The position numbers were made by a program, and so were the translations under genes. This document shows, in pieces, positions 30,672 to 38,807 of a DNA stretch of 64,000 nucleotides. The stretch is taken from contig NZ_BAZK01000009.1 in the NCBI RefSeq assembly GCF_001310815.1, forward strand, positions 176,941 to 240,940. The letters are read 5' to 3'. Position 1 is the stretch's first letter. Each line of letters begins with the position of its first letter. The stretch comes from Pseudovibrio denitrificans JCM 12308. Its GTDB lineage: Bacteria; Pseudomonadota; Alphaproteobacteria; Rhizobiales; Stappiaceae. Below the pieces are notes generated by a model. That model was not told the origin of the DNA and searched no databases. It saw only the letters and a program-made list of their open reading frames with translations.

Positions 30672-32345
30672 ATGGCTACCGATAACAAGCAAGCTCAGGG
30701 AGAACTGAGTGTTGCTGAAACCGGTCTCTTTAAGGGGCTTCATAACGGAATGTCGATTGCGGCCAAAGCAATGGTTGCGGCATTCGTTGTGTTTACAATT
30801 CTGAACGTTGATTATGCAGGCCAGCTGTATGGGGCGGTACGTAGCTGGGTTGAGACAGCGCTGAGCTGGTACTACATCTCATCAGTCATGATCATCTTCT
30901 TCATCTGTATCGGCCTGATGGTCAGCCGCTTCGGCTCCATCCGTCTGGGCGATGATGATGCACGTCCGGAATTCAGCAATTTCGCATGGTTTGCAATGCT
31001 GTTTTCCGCAAGTGTATCTATTGGCATCATGTTCTTCGGGGTTGCAGAACCGCTGTTCTACTTTGACAACTCCGCAGGCTGGGGCTACCCGAATAACCCA
31101 TTCGCGGATATGGCTGGCCATACCGAGATGAACATGGACCGTGCAGTGGATGCTGTGCGCGTGACCAACTTCCACTGGGGTCTGCATGGCTGGGCCATCT
31201 ACACCATCACTGGTCTCTGCCTTGCGTACTTCTCATTCCGCAAAAAATTGCCACTGACGTTCCGCAGTGCCCTTTACCCGATACTCGGAGAGCGCATCTA
31301 CGGTCCTGCTGGTCATGCTGTTGATCTGCTGGCAGTTTTCGGCACCGTTTTCGGCATCGCGACCTCTATGGGCCTTGGCGTAAACCAGATGGCAGCCGGT
31401 CTGAACGTGCTGTTTGGCATTGATCCGGGTACCCTTACCCAGATTGGGTTGGTGATTGGTATCTCCATCATCGCAACGCTCTCTGCTGTGTCCGGTATTG
31501 GCAAAGGCATCCGTATCCTGTCTGAGTGGAACATTGCTCTGACGCTGATTTTGATCCTGTTCTTTGCTCTCGCTGGTCCATCTCAGTGGCTTGCAAGCTT
31601 CTTCCTGACATCCGTCGGCGATTACATGTCTCACTTCCTGTCCATGGGTTTCTGGACTGCAAGCGAGCCGGGCGATGTGAAGTGGCAGGGTGGCTGGACC
31701 ATGTTCTACTGGGGCTGGTGGCTGTCTTGGGCACCATTCGTGGGCATGTTCATCGCACGCATCAGCCGTGGTCGTACCATCCGTGAGTTCATGTTCGGCG
31801 CGATGCTTGTCCCAACTGTGATGGCCTTCCTTTGGATTACCATCTTCGGCGGCAACGCACTCTTCATCGAGATGAATGCTCCGGGCGGTGTAGGCACTGC
31901 AGGTCTGATCGACACCGTAAACAGCTGGAACCTTGGCGGCGCGCTCTATGGCACCATTGAGCAGATGACCTCCAACGGCACCATCAGCTGGCTGATTGCG
32001 GCGCTGACCACCTTCCTGCTGGCCACATGGTTCATCACGTCCTCTGATTCCGGCACTTTGGTGATTACCACCATCCTGTCCATGGGCAACGCGCACCCAC
32101 CAAAACAGCACCGCGTCATCTGGGGTGTTGCTCAGGGTGTTGTCGCTGCAGCCTTGTTGGTTGCCGGTGGTCTGTCTGCTTTGCAAACGGCAGCAATCGC
32201 GGCGGCTCTGCCGATCAGTGCACTGGTTGTGTTGATGGCATGGGGCATCGTGAAGTCTCTGATGCAGGACCCGAGTGCAATCGCAGATGAGCACAAAAAG
32301 CTGGCGCCGGATGGCACAACGCTTGATCGGGAACTACGAGCCTGA
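30672..32345 (+). CDS. BCCT-family betaine/carnitine/choline-type transporter, candidate trigonelline importer
   Basis: A 557-residue, twelve-helix BCCT transporter. The family signature is clear: MFYWGWWLSWAPFVGMF followed by ARISRGRTIREF. The region NFHWGLHGWAIYTITGL is also conserved. BCCT proteins import quaternary ammonium compounds with Na+ or H+. Trigonelline is N-methylnicotinate, a betaine, so this gene fits the pathway better than as an osmolyte importer. It follows the dehydrogenase after 104 bases that contain short inverted repeats and a strong GGGAGG ribosome binding site. A terminator-like hairpin stands after it, so expression of the downstream SSADH may be lower. Confidence 0.85.
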   Translation: MATDNKQAQGELSVAETGLFKGLHNGMSIAAKAMVAAFVVFTILNVDYAGQLYGAVRSWVETALSWYYISSVMIIFFICIGLMVSRFGSIRLGDDDARPEFSNFAWFAMLFSASVSIGIMFFGVAEPLFYFDNSAGWGYPNNPFADMAGHTEMNMDRAVDAVRVTNFHWGLHGWAIYTITGLCLAYFSFRKKLPLTFRSALYPILGERIYGPAGHAVDLLAVFGTVFGIATSMGLGVNQMAAGLNVLFGIDPGTLTQIGLVIGISIIATLSAVSGIGKGIRILSEWNIALTLILILFFALAGPSQWLASFFLTSVGDYMSHFLSMGFWTASEPGDVKWQGGWTMFYWGWWLSWAPFVGMFIARISRGRTIREFMFGAMLVPTVMAFLWITIFGGNALFIEMNAPGGVGTAGLIDTVNSWNLGGALYGTIEQMTSNGTISWLIAALTTFLLATWFITSSDSGTLVITTILSMGNAHPPKQHRVIWGVAQGVVAAALLVAGGLSALQTAAIAAALPISALVVLMAWGIVKSLMQDPSAIADEHKKLAPDGTTLDRELRA

Positions 32346-32370
32346 CCCGATTTAACGGAAATTGAACAGT

Positions 32371-32400
32371 ATGGGGGCCAAATCTTCTGGTCCCCATTCT
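32371..32400 (+). terminator. Terminator-like hairpin after the BCCT gene
   Basis: ATGGGGGCCA (32371-32380) pairs over ten positions, one a G-U, with TGGTCCCCAT (32388-32397) around a 7-base loop, followed by TCTTTT. It lies 26 bases after the stop codon and 58 bases before the next gene of the same cluster, so it may act as a partial terminator or 3' end stabiliser. Confidence 0.75.
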
Positions 32401-32454
32401 TTTACGGCGTGATGAAAACCAGCGTGATTACAAGGAAAGACAAAAGGTGTCACC

Positions 32455-33906
32455 ATGGACCTGAAGCTCAACAACCCCAACCTGCTGCAATCCGGTGCTT
32501 ATATTGATGGCGGCTTTGTTTCGCGCCAGAAGACGTTCGCGGTCAACAACCCTTCGACGGGAGAGCTGATTGCCAACGTAGCCGATTGCTCCCGCGAGGA
32601 TGTTGTTGATGCCATCAACGCGGCGAAAGTTGCCCAAAAAGCATGGGGCAAGCGCACCGGCAAAGAGCGCTCCCAGATCCTGCGCCGCTGGTTCGACCTT
32701 CTCATTGAAAATGCCGATGATCTCGCTGCGATTCTGACCGCAGAGATGGGCAAACCTTTGGCGGAGTCTAAAGGCGAGATCCTTTACGGTGCCAGCTTCA
32801 TCGAGTGGTTCTCCGAGGAAGCTAAACGCGTTTATGGTGATACCATTCCGGGCCATCAAGAAGACAAGCGTATTATGGTGATCAAACAACCGGTTGGTGT
32901 TGTTGGTGCGATTACTCCATGGAACTTCCCGAATGCCATGATCACCCGCAAAGCTGCGCCAGCTCTGGCTGCTGGCTGTGCCATGATCGTGAAGCCTGCT
33001 GACGAAACTCCGCTCTCAGCTCTTGCCCTCGCATTGTTGGCCGAACAGGCGGGGATCCCCAAAGGTGTGCTGAGCATTCTGCCATCCACCGATGCTGTTG
33101 CAGTCGGCGAAGAGCTGTGCAGCAACGAGATTGTCCAGAAAATCAGTTTCACCGGCTCCACCAATGTGGGCCGTATCCTCATGCGTCAGAGCGCGGACCA
33201 GATAAAAAAGCTCTCACTGGAGCTCGGCGGCAACGCCCCGTTTATCGTGTTCAACGATGCGGATCTGGATAAGGCCGTTGAAGGCGCACTGATCTCCAAA
33301 TTCCGCAATGCCGGCCAGACCTGCGTCTGCTCCAACCGCATTTACGTGCAGGATGGTGTCTATGACGCTTTTGCCAAAAAACTGGCAGAAGCCGTGTGCA
33401 ACATGAAAGTTGGCGATGGCTTCGAGCCAGGCGTCACCATTGGCCCGCTCATCACAGATGCAGCCGTCGAAAAGGTGGAAACCCACATCCGCAACGCGCT
33501 TGAAAATGGCGCAAAGGTCGTTTGTGGCGGTGGTCGCAGCGAGAAAGGCGGTACTTTCTTCCAACCAACCGTCCTATCTGATGTCACCAGCAAAATGGAA
33601 GTAGCAAGAGAAGAAACCTTCGGCCCTCTGGCACCTCTGTTCCGCTTTAAGGAAATCGATGAAGCCATTGAAGCGGCCAACAACACCGAGTTCGGGCTGG
33701 CCTCTTATTTCTACAGCAATGATCTGTCTACGGTCTACAAAGTGGCAGAAGAGCTGGAGTACGGCATGGTTGGCGTGAACACCGGCCTGATCTCGACTGA
33801 AGTGGCTCCATTTGGCGGCGTCAAGCAATCCGGCCTTGGCCGTGAAGGCTCCAAGTACGGCATCGAAGATTATGTCGAGATCAAATACATCTGTATCAGC
33901 GTTTAA
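32455..33906 (+). CDS. tgnE: Succinate-semialdehyde dehydrogenase (GabD type)
   Basis: A 483-residue aldehyde dehydrogenase of the GabD/SSADH group: EILYGASFIEWFSEEAKRVY and GDTIPGH are characteristic, with PWNFPNAMITRK, catalytic Glu in LELGGNAPF, catalytic Cys in NAGQTCVCSNR, and C-terminal APFGGVKQSGLGREGSK. It oxidises succinate semialdehyde to succinate for the TCA cycle. In the trigonelline pathway this is TgnE, the last dedicated step. Because GabD-like enzymes also serve GABA catabolism, the pathway symbol depends on context; the reaction itself is well supported. Confidence 0.82.
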   Translation: MDLKLNNPNLLQSGAYIDGGFVSRQKTFAVNNPSTGELIANVADCSREDVVDAINAAKVAQKAWGKRTGKERSQILRRWFDLLIENADDLAAILTAEMGKPLAESKGEILYGASFIEWFSEEAKRVYGDTIPGHQEDKRIMVIKQPVGVVGAITPWNFPNAMITRKAAPALAAGCAMIVKPADETPLSALALALLAEQAGIPKGVLSILPSTDAVAVGEELCSNEIVQKISFTGSTNVGRILMRQSADQIKKLSLELGGNAPFIVFNDADLDKAVEGALISKFRNAGQTCVCSNRIYVQDGVYDAFAKKLAEAVCNMKVGDGFEPGVTIGPLITDAAVEKVETHIRNALENGAKVVCGGGRSEKGGTFFQPTVLSDVTSKMEVAREETFGPLAPLFRFKEIDEAIEAANNTEFGLASYFYSNDLSTVYKVAEELEYGMVGVNTGLISTEVAPFGGVKQSGLGREGSKYGIEDYVEIKYICISV

Positions 33907-33920
33907 GAGAGAAATTGTAC

Positions 33921-34298
33921 ATGTCTGACCGGTTTGAAAAAGGCCTTGAGCAACGCAAGGCTACACTTGGCGCTGACTACGTAGAAGCCAATCTAGCAAA
34001 AGCGGACGATTTCAACCGTCCGTTTCAGGAAGCCATGACCGAATGGTGCTGGGGCTTTGGCTGGGGAGATGACGCCATCGATGCCCCAACCCGCAGCCTT
34101 ATGAACCTGGCCATGATCGGTGCCCTCGGCAAAATGCACGAATGGGAACTCCACTGCAAAGGCGCACTGCGCAACGGCGTCACCAAAGAACAAATCCGCG
34201 CGGCCTGCCACATCGTAGCCATCTACGCCGGCGTCCCCGCCGGAGTAGACTGCTTCCGCAGTGCGAGGAAGGTACTGGAGGAAGCAGGGGAGTTGTGA
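33921..34298 (+). CDS. Carboxymuconolactone-decarboxylase-family protein
   Basis: A 125-residue CMD-family protein: RKATLGADYVEANLAKADDF, WGDDAIDAPTRSLMNLAMI, EWELHCKGALRNGVTKEQI and IYAGVPAGVDCFR. Family members include 4-carboxymuconolactone decarboxylase and AhpD-like peroxidases, but the AhpD Cys-x-x-Cys pair is absent. I use ATG 33921; an upstream in-frame TTG at 33915 is also possible. It follows the SSADH gene by 14 bases and is probably last in the transcript. No role is known in trigonelline catabolism; it may handle a side product. The 3' coding end is C-rich, and no plus-strand T-run terminator follows. Confidence 0.85.
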   Translation: MSDRFEKGLEQRKATLGADYVEANLAKADDFNRPFQEAMTEWCWGFGWGDDAIDAPTRSLMNLAMIGALGKMHEWELHCKGALRNGVTKEQIRAACHIVAIYAGVPAGVDCFRSARKVLEEAGEL

Positions 34299-34342
34299 GT
34301 TAGAAAGCAGCTTTTAAGCTGAGGCAACTGCGCAGACAAAAA

Positions 34343-34377
34343 AGCACGATGCAATAAGGCAAACCTTGCATCGTGCT
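34343..34377 (-). terminator. Intrinsic terminator for the minus-strand operon
   Basis: Perfect 12-bp stem AGCACGATGCAA (34343-34354) with TTGCATCGTGCT (34366-34377), 11-base loop. Read on the minus strand it is followed by a run of six T, so it ends the SnoaL-like/EamA/glutathionyl-hydroquinone reductase operon. On the plus strand it lacks a T run. Confidence 0.85.
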
Positions 34378-34413
34378 AACTACTGACAATCAAAGGGTAG
34401 TGTGTAGATTCTC

Positions 34414-34791
34414 CTATAAAGGAGAGACATCCACGTAGACTTGATAGTCAAAGATCAGAACATCTTCTAGTTTCAAAACTGCTGAGAAGGGGATTTGAAG
34501 CGTGCTTTTGTCGTGCCGGATGTAATGCACCTCACCGGTGCATATGACTGTATCTTCAAAAGCCCAGCTGTCTTTAAGTGTATGAGACATCGCCGAGATC
34601 GACTTGAAGAACGCTGCATTCGCGTCAACGACGGCTGCATACCCAACAATCTCATTGAAGTTGCCAAGTTGGAAGCGCACATCTGGTGATAGAAACGCTC
34701 CAACAGCGTCTGCATTCAATGAATCGACAGCTTTATAGAGTTGCTCTGCAAAGTCTCGAGCGTTCAGGGGAGTTTTGCTAACAATAGTCAT
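34414..34791 (-). CDS. SnoaL-like (NTF2 fold) protein
   Basis: A 125-residue protein of the SnoaL-like/nuclear-transport-factor-2 fold: FAEQLYKAVDSLNADAVGAF (helix), LSPDVRFQLGNFNEIVG, then beta strands ending FDYQVYVDVSPL. Such proteins are small isomerases, hydrolases or binding proteins; the substrate cannot be told. I use ATG 34791, with AAAGGA seven bases upstream; an earlier in-frame ATG at 34806 has no such site. It is the last gene of a minus-strand operon with an EamA transporter and a glutathionyl-hydroquinone reductase and ends at a strong terminator. Confidence 0.75.
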   Translation of the reverse strand: MTIVSKTPLNARDFAEQLYKAVDSLNADAVGAFLSPDVRFQLGNFNEIVGYAAVVDANAAFFKSISAMSHTLKDSWAFEDTVICTGEVHYIRHDKSTLQIPFSAVLKLEDVLIFDYQVYVDVSPL

Positions 34792-34830
34792 GGGGCGTCC
34801 TTTCATTATATCTCAAGGGAGCGGGATTTA

Positions 34831-35771
34831 TCAGTTGTTTTGGGAGTTTGATCTGCGGAGTAGTGGCAGTTGAAGGTGGCCATTTGTTAAGGCGAGGCCG
34901 ACAAACAGAACTGCGATGGCGACAAAGATGACCGGGCCGATTGGCTCTGCGAACACCAGAGCAGCAACAAGAACACCGGATATCGTCGCGAAATAACCGA
35001 CTTGACTGAAGCCGACACTATCTGTCCTGTCTTGAATAAAGAAGGTCAGCGCATAGCTGCCAGCAGTGAGCAACCCGATGCCCAATACGATCCACCAAAC
35101 GGCAGTCATAGGTCCGGCAGCGGCGGTTGGATCATCAATCAAAAGCAAAGCTGGCAGCAGCAACAGCACCTGAGAAAACATGGTGCCACTGGCGACGCTA
35201 TAGATGTCGTATCTCGCGGAAAGGCCTTGTTGCGATAGATATTTGCAATCGCCAGGGACAAAGGCATTGCGGCGCCAAACAGGATCCATATCGGATCAAA
35301 TTGTCCTTCCTGTACGCTGCTAAAAGTAACGAGGCTAATACCAGCAAGCCCAATAGTGATGCCCAACAGACGCTGGGGGGCGATCAGCTTCCGCTCTACC
35401 AGAGATGTCAGGCCGGCAGTGATCAAAGGTGACAAAGTAACCAGAACAGTCAGCAGCCAGGCAGGAATATACTTCAACACCCAATAAGCGATCAGAGTTG
35501 GCACCGTGATCCCGAGGAAGCCATTAAGGATGTAGTACTTAATGTGTTCGCGTCTGAAGGAAAGCCGCTCTCGCTTCAATCGGAGAAGAAGATACAGAAA
35601 CAAGCCTGCCAATAGAAGTTGCGCCAATGTTGCGCTCAAGGCAGTCACGCCCGCCTGGGTGACAAGCTTTGCACTGGCATAGTTCACGCCTACCAACGCA
35701 CCGATCAGGATGATGTAACCAGTTGGATTCTTATGTTTATCAGTCTGTGAAGAAATCGCGTTACCTGTCAT
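34831..35771 (-). CDS. EamA/DMT-family transporter, apparent frameshift
   Basis: A ten-helix drug/metabolite transporter of about 313 residues with two EamA repeats. The first frame covers YIILIGALVGVNYASAKLV to NIYRNKAFPR, the second from ASGTMFSQVLLLLPALLL to the C-terminus. One base is missing near 35195; adding it gives TTSIAVASGTMFSQ, normal for the helix 5-6 region. The start overlaps the stop codon of the glutathionyl-hydroquinone reductase gene, so the two are translationally coupled. It probably exports a toxic or conjugated metabolite handled by that enzyme. The substrate is unknown. Confidence 0.82.
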
Positions 35772-36748
35772 CAGGCCGCTCCTTTCTGATAGACACCGAC
35801 ATGTTCACGACCATGGGGTTTACTCAGGTCGACTTGCGGGCCTATCGAAACAATGCCGTTGGGATTCAAATGAAGATGGCTGCGGAAATAGTGTTCCCGC
35901 ATGCGTTGGAAGTTCACCGTCCCTGCAATGCCCGGGATCTGGTAAAGCTCTCGCAGGTAGGGACTGAGATTTGAGAAATCTGAAAGGCGCTTCAGGTCAG
36001 TTTTGAAATGAGTGACATACACCGCATCAAAGCGAATGAGCGTGACAAACAGCTTCCAGTCGACCTCCGTCAAACTGTCGCCGAGCAAGTATCTCTGTCG
36101 TTCCAAACGCTGGTCAAGAACATCAAGAGCGTCAAACAGAGCACGAACGGCTTCGTCATAAGCTGCTTGAGTAGAGGCAAAGCCCGCCTTGTAAGCTCCT
36201 GAATTCACATGGGTTTGGATGTAATCGGCAAGCTGATCAATTTGGCCTGCCAGCTCGGCAGGATAAAAGTCAGCAGATGAGCCTGCAAAAGCACCAAAGG
36301 ATTTGTTCAACATCTGCATGATGTCAGCAGAGTTATTGCTGACAATCTGGCCCGTTTTTTTATCAATCAGAAGCGGAACGCTGATAGGACCAGTGTGGAT
36401 TGGGTTAGCCCGCAAATAGGCTTCATAAAGAAATGTATCCTTTGGGACACCGGCGGTTTCATCAAACAAAGCTGGGTCAATCCGCCAGCCTGTATCATCC
36501 CGGAACGGATGCATCTCGCTGACAGATATAACATTTTCTAGTCCCATCAGAGCACGCATCACCATCACACGATGACACCAAGGGCACGCGTGAGAGGTGT
36601 AAAGATGATAGCGGTTTACCTCTGCTGGAAATGGAGCTGTGCTATCAGCCTCAATCCAGTTGCGGATGTCGCTGCTGAGCTGATGGTGTTGTCCATCACT
36701 GCCCTTGGGTTTCTCCCGCAACTGCCCATCAATGAGCATCATAGTCAT
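35771..36748 (-). CDS. Glutathionyl-hydroquinone reductase, second copy
   Basis: A 325-residue Xi-class GST homologous to the protein at 23607-24587. The active-site motif here is HACPWCHRVMVMRALMGLE, with Cys-Pro-Trp-Cys where the other copy has Cys-Pro-Trp-Ala. The C-terminal domain has AYKAGFASTQAAYDEA and YLLGDSLTEVDWKLF. It is the first gene of a minus-strand operon with an EamA exporter and a SnoaL-like protein and is divergent from a LysR regulator, the usual layout for an inducible quinone or electrophile detoxification unit. The substrate of the operon is unknown. Confidence 0.88.
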   Translation of the reverse strand: MTMMLIDGQLREKPKGSDGQHHQLSSDIRNWIEADSTAPFPAEVNRYHLYTSHACPWCHRVMVMRALMGLENVISVSEMHPFRDDTGWRIDPALFDETAGVPKDTFLYEAYLRANPIHTGPISVPLLIDKKTGQIVSNNSADIMQMLNKSFGAFAGSSADFYPAELAGQIDQLADYIQTHVNSGAYKAGFASTQAAYDEAVRALFDALDVLDQRLERQRYLLGDSLTEVDWKLFVTLIRFDAVYVTHFKTDLKRLSDFSNLSPYLRELYQIPGIAGTVNFQRMREHYFRSHLHLNPNGIVSIGPQVDLSKPHGREHVGVYQKGAA

Positions 36749-36806
36749 AACTTTGTCCTCTGCTTCTTTAGAGAACCTAGTTCGTTTCTTAGTTTGTGAT
36801 AATCTG

Positions 36807-36822
36807 TTAGTTAGGAAACTAA
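36807..36822. promoter_or_regulatory. Candidate LysR operator in divergent promoter
   Basis: TTAGTT-AGGA-AACTAA, a perfect 6+6 inverted repeat, lies between the glutathionyl-hydroquinone reductase gene and the divergent lysR-type gene, 35 bases before the latter. LysR boxes are short dyads with a T-N11-A core, which this fits. Related TTAGTTT words occur nearby. Confidence 0.5.
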
Positions 36823-36856
36823 TTGGTGAGAAAAAGAGAACGTTGAGGCTTAGTGA

Positions 36857-37774
36857 ATGGATCAGATAAGCGCTTTACCTGTCTTCGTGATGGTCGTGGA
36901 ACATCAAGGCTTTGCAGCCGCTGCACGTGAGCTGGGTGTCTCGAAATCTGCTGTCAGTAAGAGAATTACCCTTTTAGAAGAGTATCTTGGCGCACGTCTT
37001 CTCAACCGTTCGACCCGCAACATCAGCCTGACGGAAGCGGGAGAGCTCTACTACGCCCGCGCTGTTGATGCTCTGGAAGCTGCGAAAGAGGCTGAGAGTG
37101 CTGTCGCCCAAATGCAGGGCAAGCCAAAGGGGCGGCTTAAAATCAATGTTCCCATGACCTTTGGCCGACTTCACATCGCACCACTGATACCTAAATTTCT
37201 GAAATTAAACCCAGAAATCAGCGTCGATATGATTATGGATGACCGAACAGTTGATCTGGTCGACGGCGGCTTCGATCTCGCCATCAGAGGAGGGCGCTTA
37301 AAGGATTCATCCCTCATCGCTAGAAAAATAGCTCCATGCCATAACGTGTTAGCAGCTTCTCCTCAGTACCTTGAGAAACATGGTACCCCAACAACGCCGC
37401 AAGACCTACAGACCCATAACTGCCTGCACTACGTTTACTTCAGTGACCAACATGAATGGACACTGGAGGGGGCAGAAGGGCAAATAAGAGTAGAAACTTC
37501 AGGTAATTACCAGGTCAACAACGGAGATGCTCTCACTACTGCAGTTCTCGGTGGCTGCGGTATTGGCCGGCTAACAACCTTCGCAGCAGGAGAGTATCTA
37601 AGATCTGGAGCCCTGACCCAAGTCCTGCCCAACTACACTCTCCCAACCCAAACCATGTACGCCGTCTACCCCAACCGAAAATATCTCCCCACCAAAACCC
37701 GCGTCTTCATAGACTTCGTCTCCGAACAAATCGGCAGTGATCGACCTTATTGGGATAAGGGGCTATCTATCTGA
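36857..37774 (+). CDS. LysR-family transcriptional regulator
   Basis: A 305-residue LysR regulator. The winged helix spans residues 1-65 (VEHQGFAAAARELGVSKSAV, LNRSTRNISLTEAGELYY), followed by a periplasmic-binding-like effector domain from about 90 (GRLKINVPMTFGRLHIAPL). It belongs to the AaeR/DhcR-like group of single-domain quinone- or aromatic-responsive LysR proteins, by general resemblance only. Divergent from the glutathionyl-hydroquinone reductase operon, which it probably controls. Its last 120 coding bases (37621-37740) contain 48 C and 15 G by hand count, and its stop overlaps the convergent iclR-type gene by 12 bases with no hairpin terminator. Confidence 0.88.
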   Translation: MDQISALPVFVMVVEHQGFAAAARELGVSKSAVSKRITLLEEYLGARLLNRSTRNISLTEAGELYYARAVDALEAAKEAESAVAQMQGKPKGRLKINVPMTFGRLHIAPLIPKFLKLNPEISVDMIMDDRTVDLVDGGFDLAIRGGRLKDSSLIARKIAPCHNVLAASPQYLEKHGTPTTPQDLQTHNCLHYVYFSDQHEWTLEGAEGQIRVETSGNYQVNNGDALTTAVLGGCGIGRLTTFAAGEYLRSGALTQVLPNYTLPTQTMYAVYPNRKYLPTKTRVFIDFVSEQIGSDRPYWDKGLSI

Positions 37775-38533
37775 TTTAGATAGATTTTCCATATTTCCCT
37801 CAATCACCTCCTTACACCCTCTCAGCAGTTTCATCAGCTCTTCGGTGCTTGGCTCGGGGATCCAGCCGGAGAGGGCTAGGGCGGCGGTGGTGGGAGTGCC
37901 TAGGGTGGTGGCGATGGTTTGGTGGATGTCGTTGGCTTTGCCGAGGGTGTCGGGCTGAACCTCCACGTAAGCGTAGTTCTGGCGGCGGATGGTGGTGATG
38001 CGGTCCATCAGCGCCTCCGGTCCTTCGGGGTAACCGGGGATATCTCGCCCGGCATAAAGACTTATTATCTCTTCGTCCGTTTTTGCGGCGAGCAGTGCCA
38101 TGCCTACACCGGTCATGGTGGCAGGACGTGATCCGATACGGCCCAGAGCGTCACCGGCGGACATGCCCGGCGTGCGGTGGTAAAGGTAAGCCACCTGATC
38201 CCGCCACAAAACCCCAAGTGCCACAATCAGACCAGTGGAAGTCAGCGTTTCCAGCGCGTCCATGGAGTGGCGCAGCAGGCTGGAAGCATGCAGGCTCTGG
38301 GCGGCAAGCACATGCATGCCTGGGCCAGGTTCATATTTGCGCTGAGCGGTCTGCTGCAGAATATCCATGGATGCCAGGGTCTTCAGCAGCCGATTGACCC
38401 GCGTGGTCTCCATATCCAATACGCGTGCCAACTCCCGTCCCCCCATGGGACGATCAGAGGAGGCAAGCGCCTGCAAAACGATGAAGCCATCGGAAATGCT
38501 CTTGTTGGATTGGGCGGGACTTTTGGTTGCCAT
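37763..38533 (-). CDS. IclR-family transcriptional regulator
   Basis: A 256-residue IclR regulator with N-terminal winged helix (ISDGFIVLQALASSDRPMGG, ELARVLDMETTRVNRLLKTL) and a C-terminal GAF-like effector domain (HRTPGMSAGDALGRIGSRP). The frame is open to 38689, but ATG 38533 has GAAGG six bases upstream and gives the usual family length. Upstream lies an AATGTTGCT-type dyad, a likely autoregulatory operator shared with the divergent dgoK operon. It probably represses the 2-keto-3-deoxy-galactonate genes. The 3' end is C-rich on the coding strand. Confidence 0.85.
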   Translation of the reverse strand: MATKSPAQSNKSISDGFIVLQALASSDRPMGGRELARVLDMETTRVNRLLKTLASMDILQQTAQRKYEPGPGMHVLAAQSLHASSLLRHSMDALETLTSTGLIVALGVLWRDQVAYLYHRTPGMSAGDALGRIGSRPATMTGVGMALLAAKTDEEIISLYAGRDIPGYPEGPEALMDRITTIRRQNYAYVEVQPDTLGKANDIHQTIATTLGTPTTAALALSGWIPEPSTEELMKLLRGCKEVIEGNMENLSKSDR

Positions 38534-38695
38534 CTCTGCCTTCGCATCGCGGATCATCGAGCCAATGCCAACCTGATCCATCTTCAAATGAGTTATCAAT
38601 AGCAACATTACTGCATTTTCTGTGCTGTTTTCCAGCATTGAACCACGTCGATCAGCTTGGTCCACAAGGCATAGGCGGAACTGTAGCATGATTTA

Positions 38696-38718
38696 ATGTT
38701 GCTATAAAAGCAATATTG
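38696..38718. promoter_or_regulatory. Candidate IclR operator before dgoK
   Basis: AATGTTGCT (38696-38704) and AGCAATATT (38710-38718) form a near-perfect 9-bp inverted repeat with a 5-base centre. A further half-site, AGCAACATT, occurs at 38601-38609. The repeat lies between the IclR gene and dgoK, so it could control both directions. Confidence 0.6.
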
Positions 38719-38807
38719 TGATTGGTTTGCGCATGGGTGAGCTAACCCACCCGAATAACTCAGGCAGCTTTCCTCATTGGATGCTGCGATAAAATGGGGC
38801 GCTGATC

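Noticed and set aside
31233..32294. 353-residue minus-strand frame rich in His, Gln and Cys
   Set aside because: Antisense to the BCCT transporter, which carries unmistakable motifs on the plus strand.
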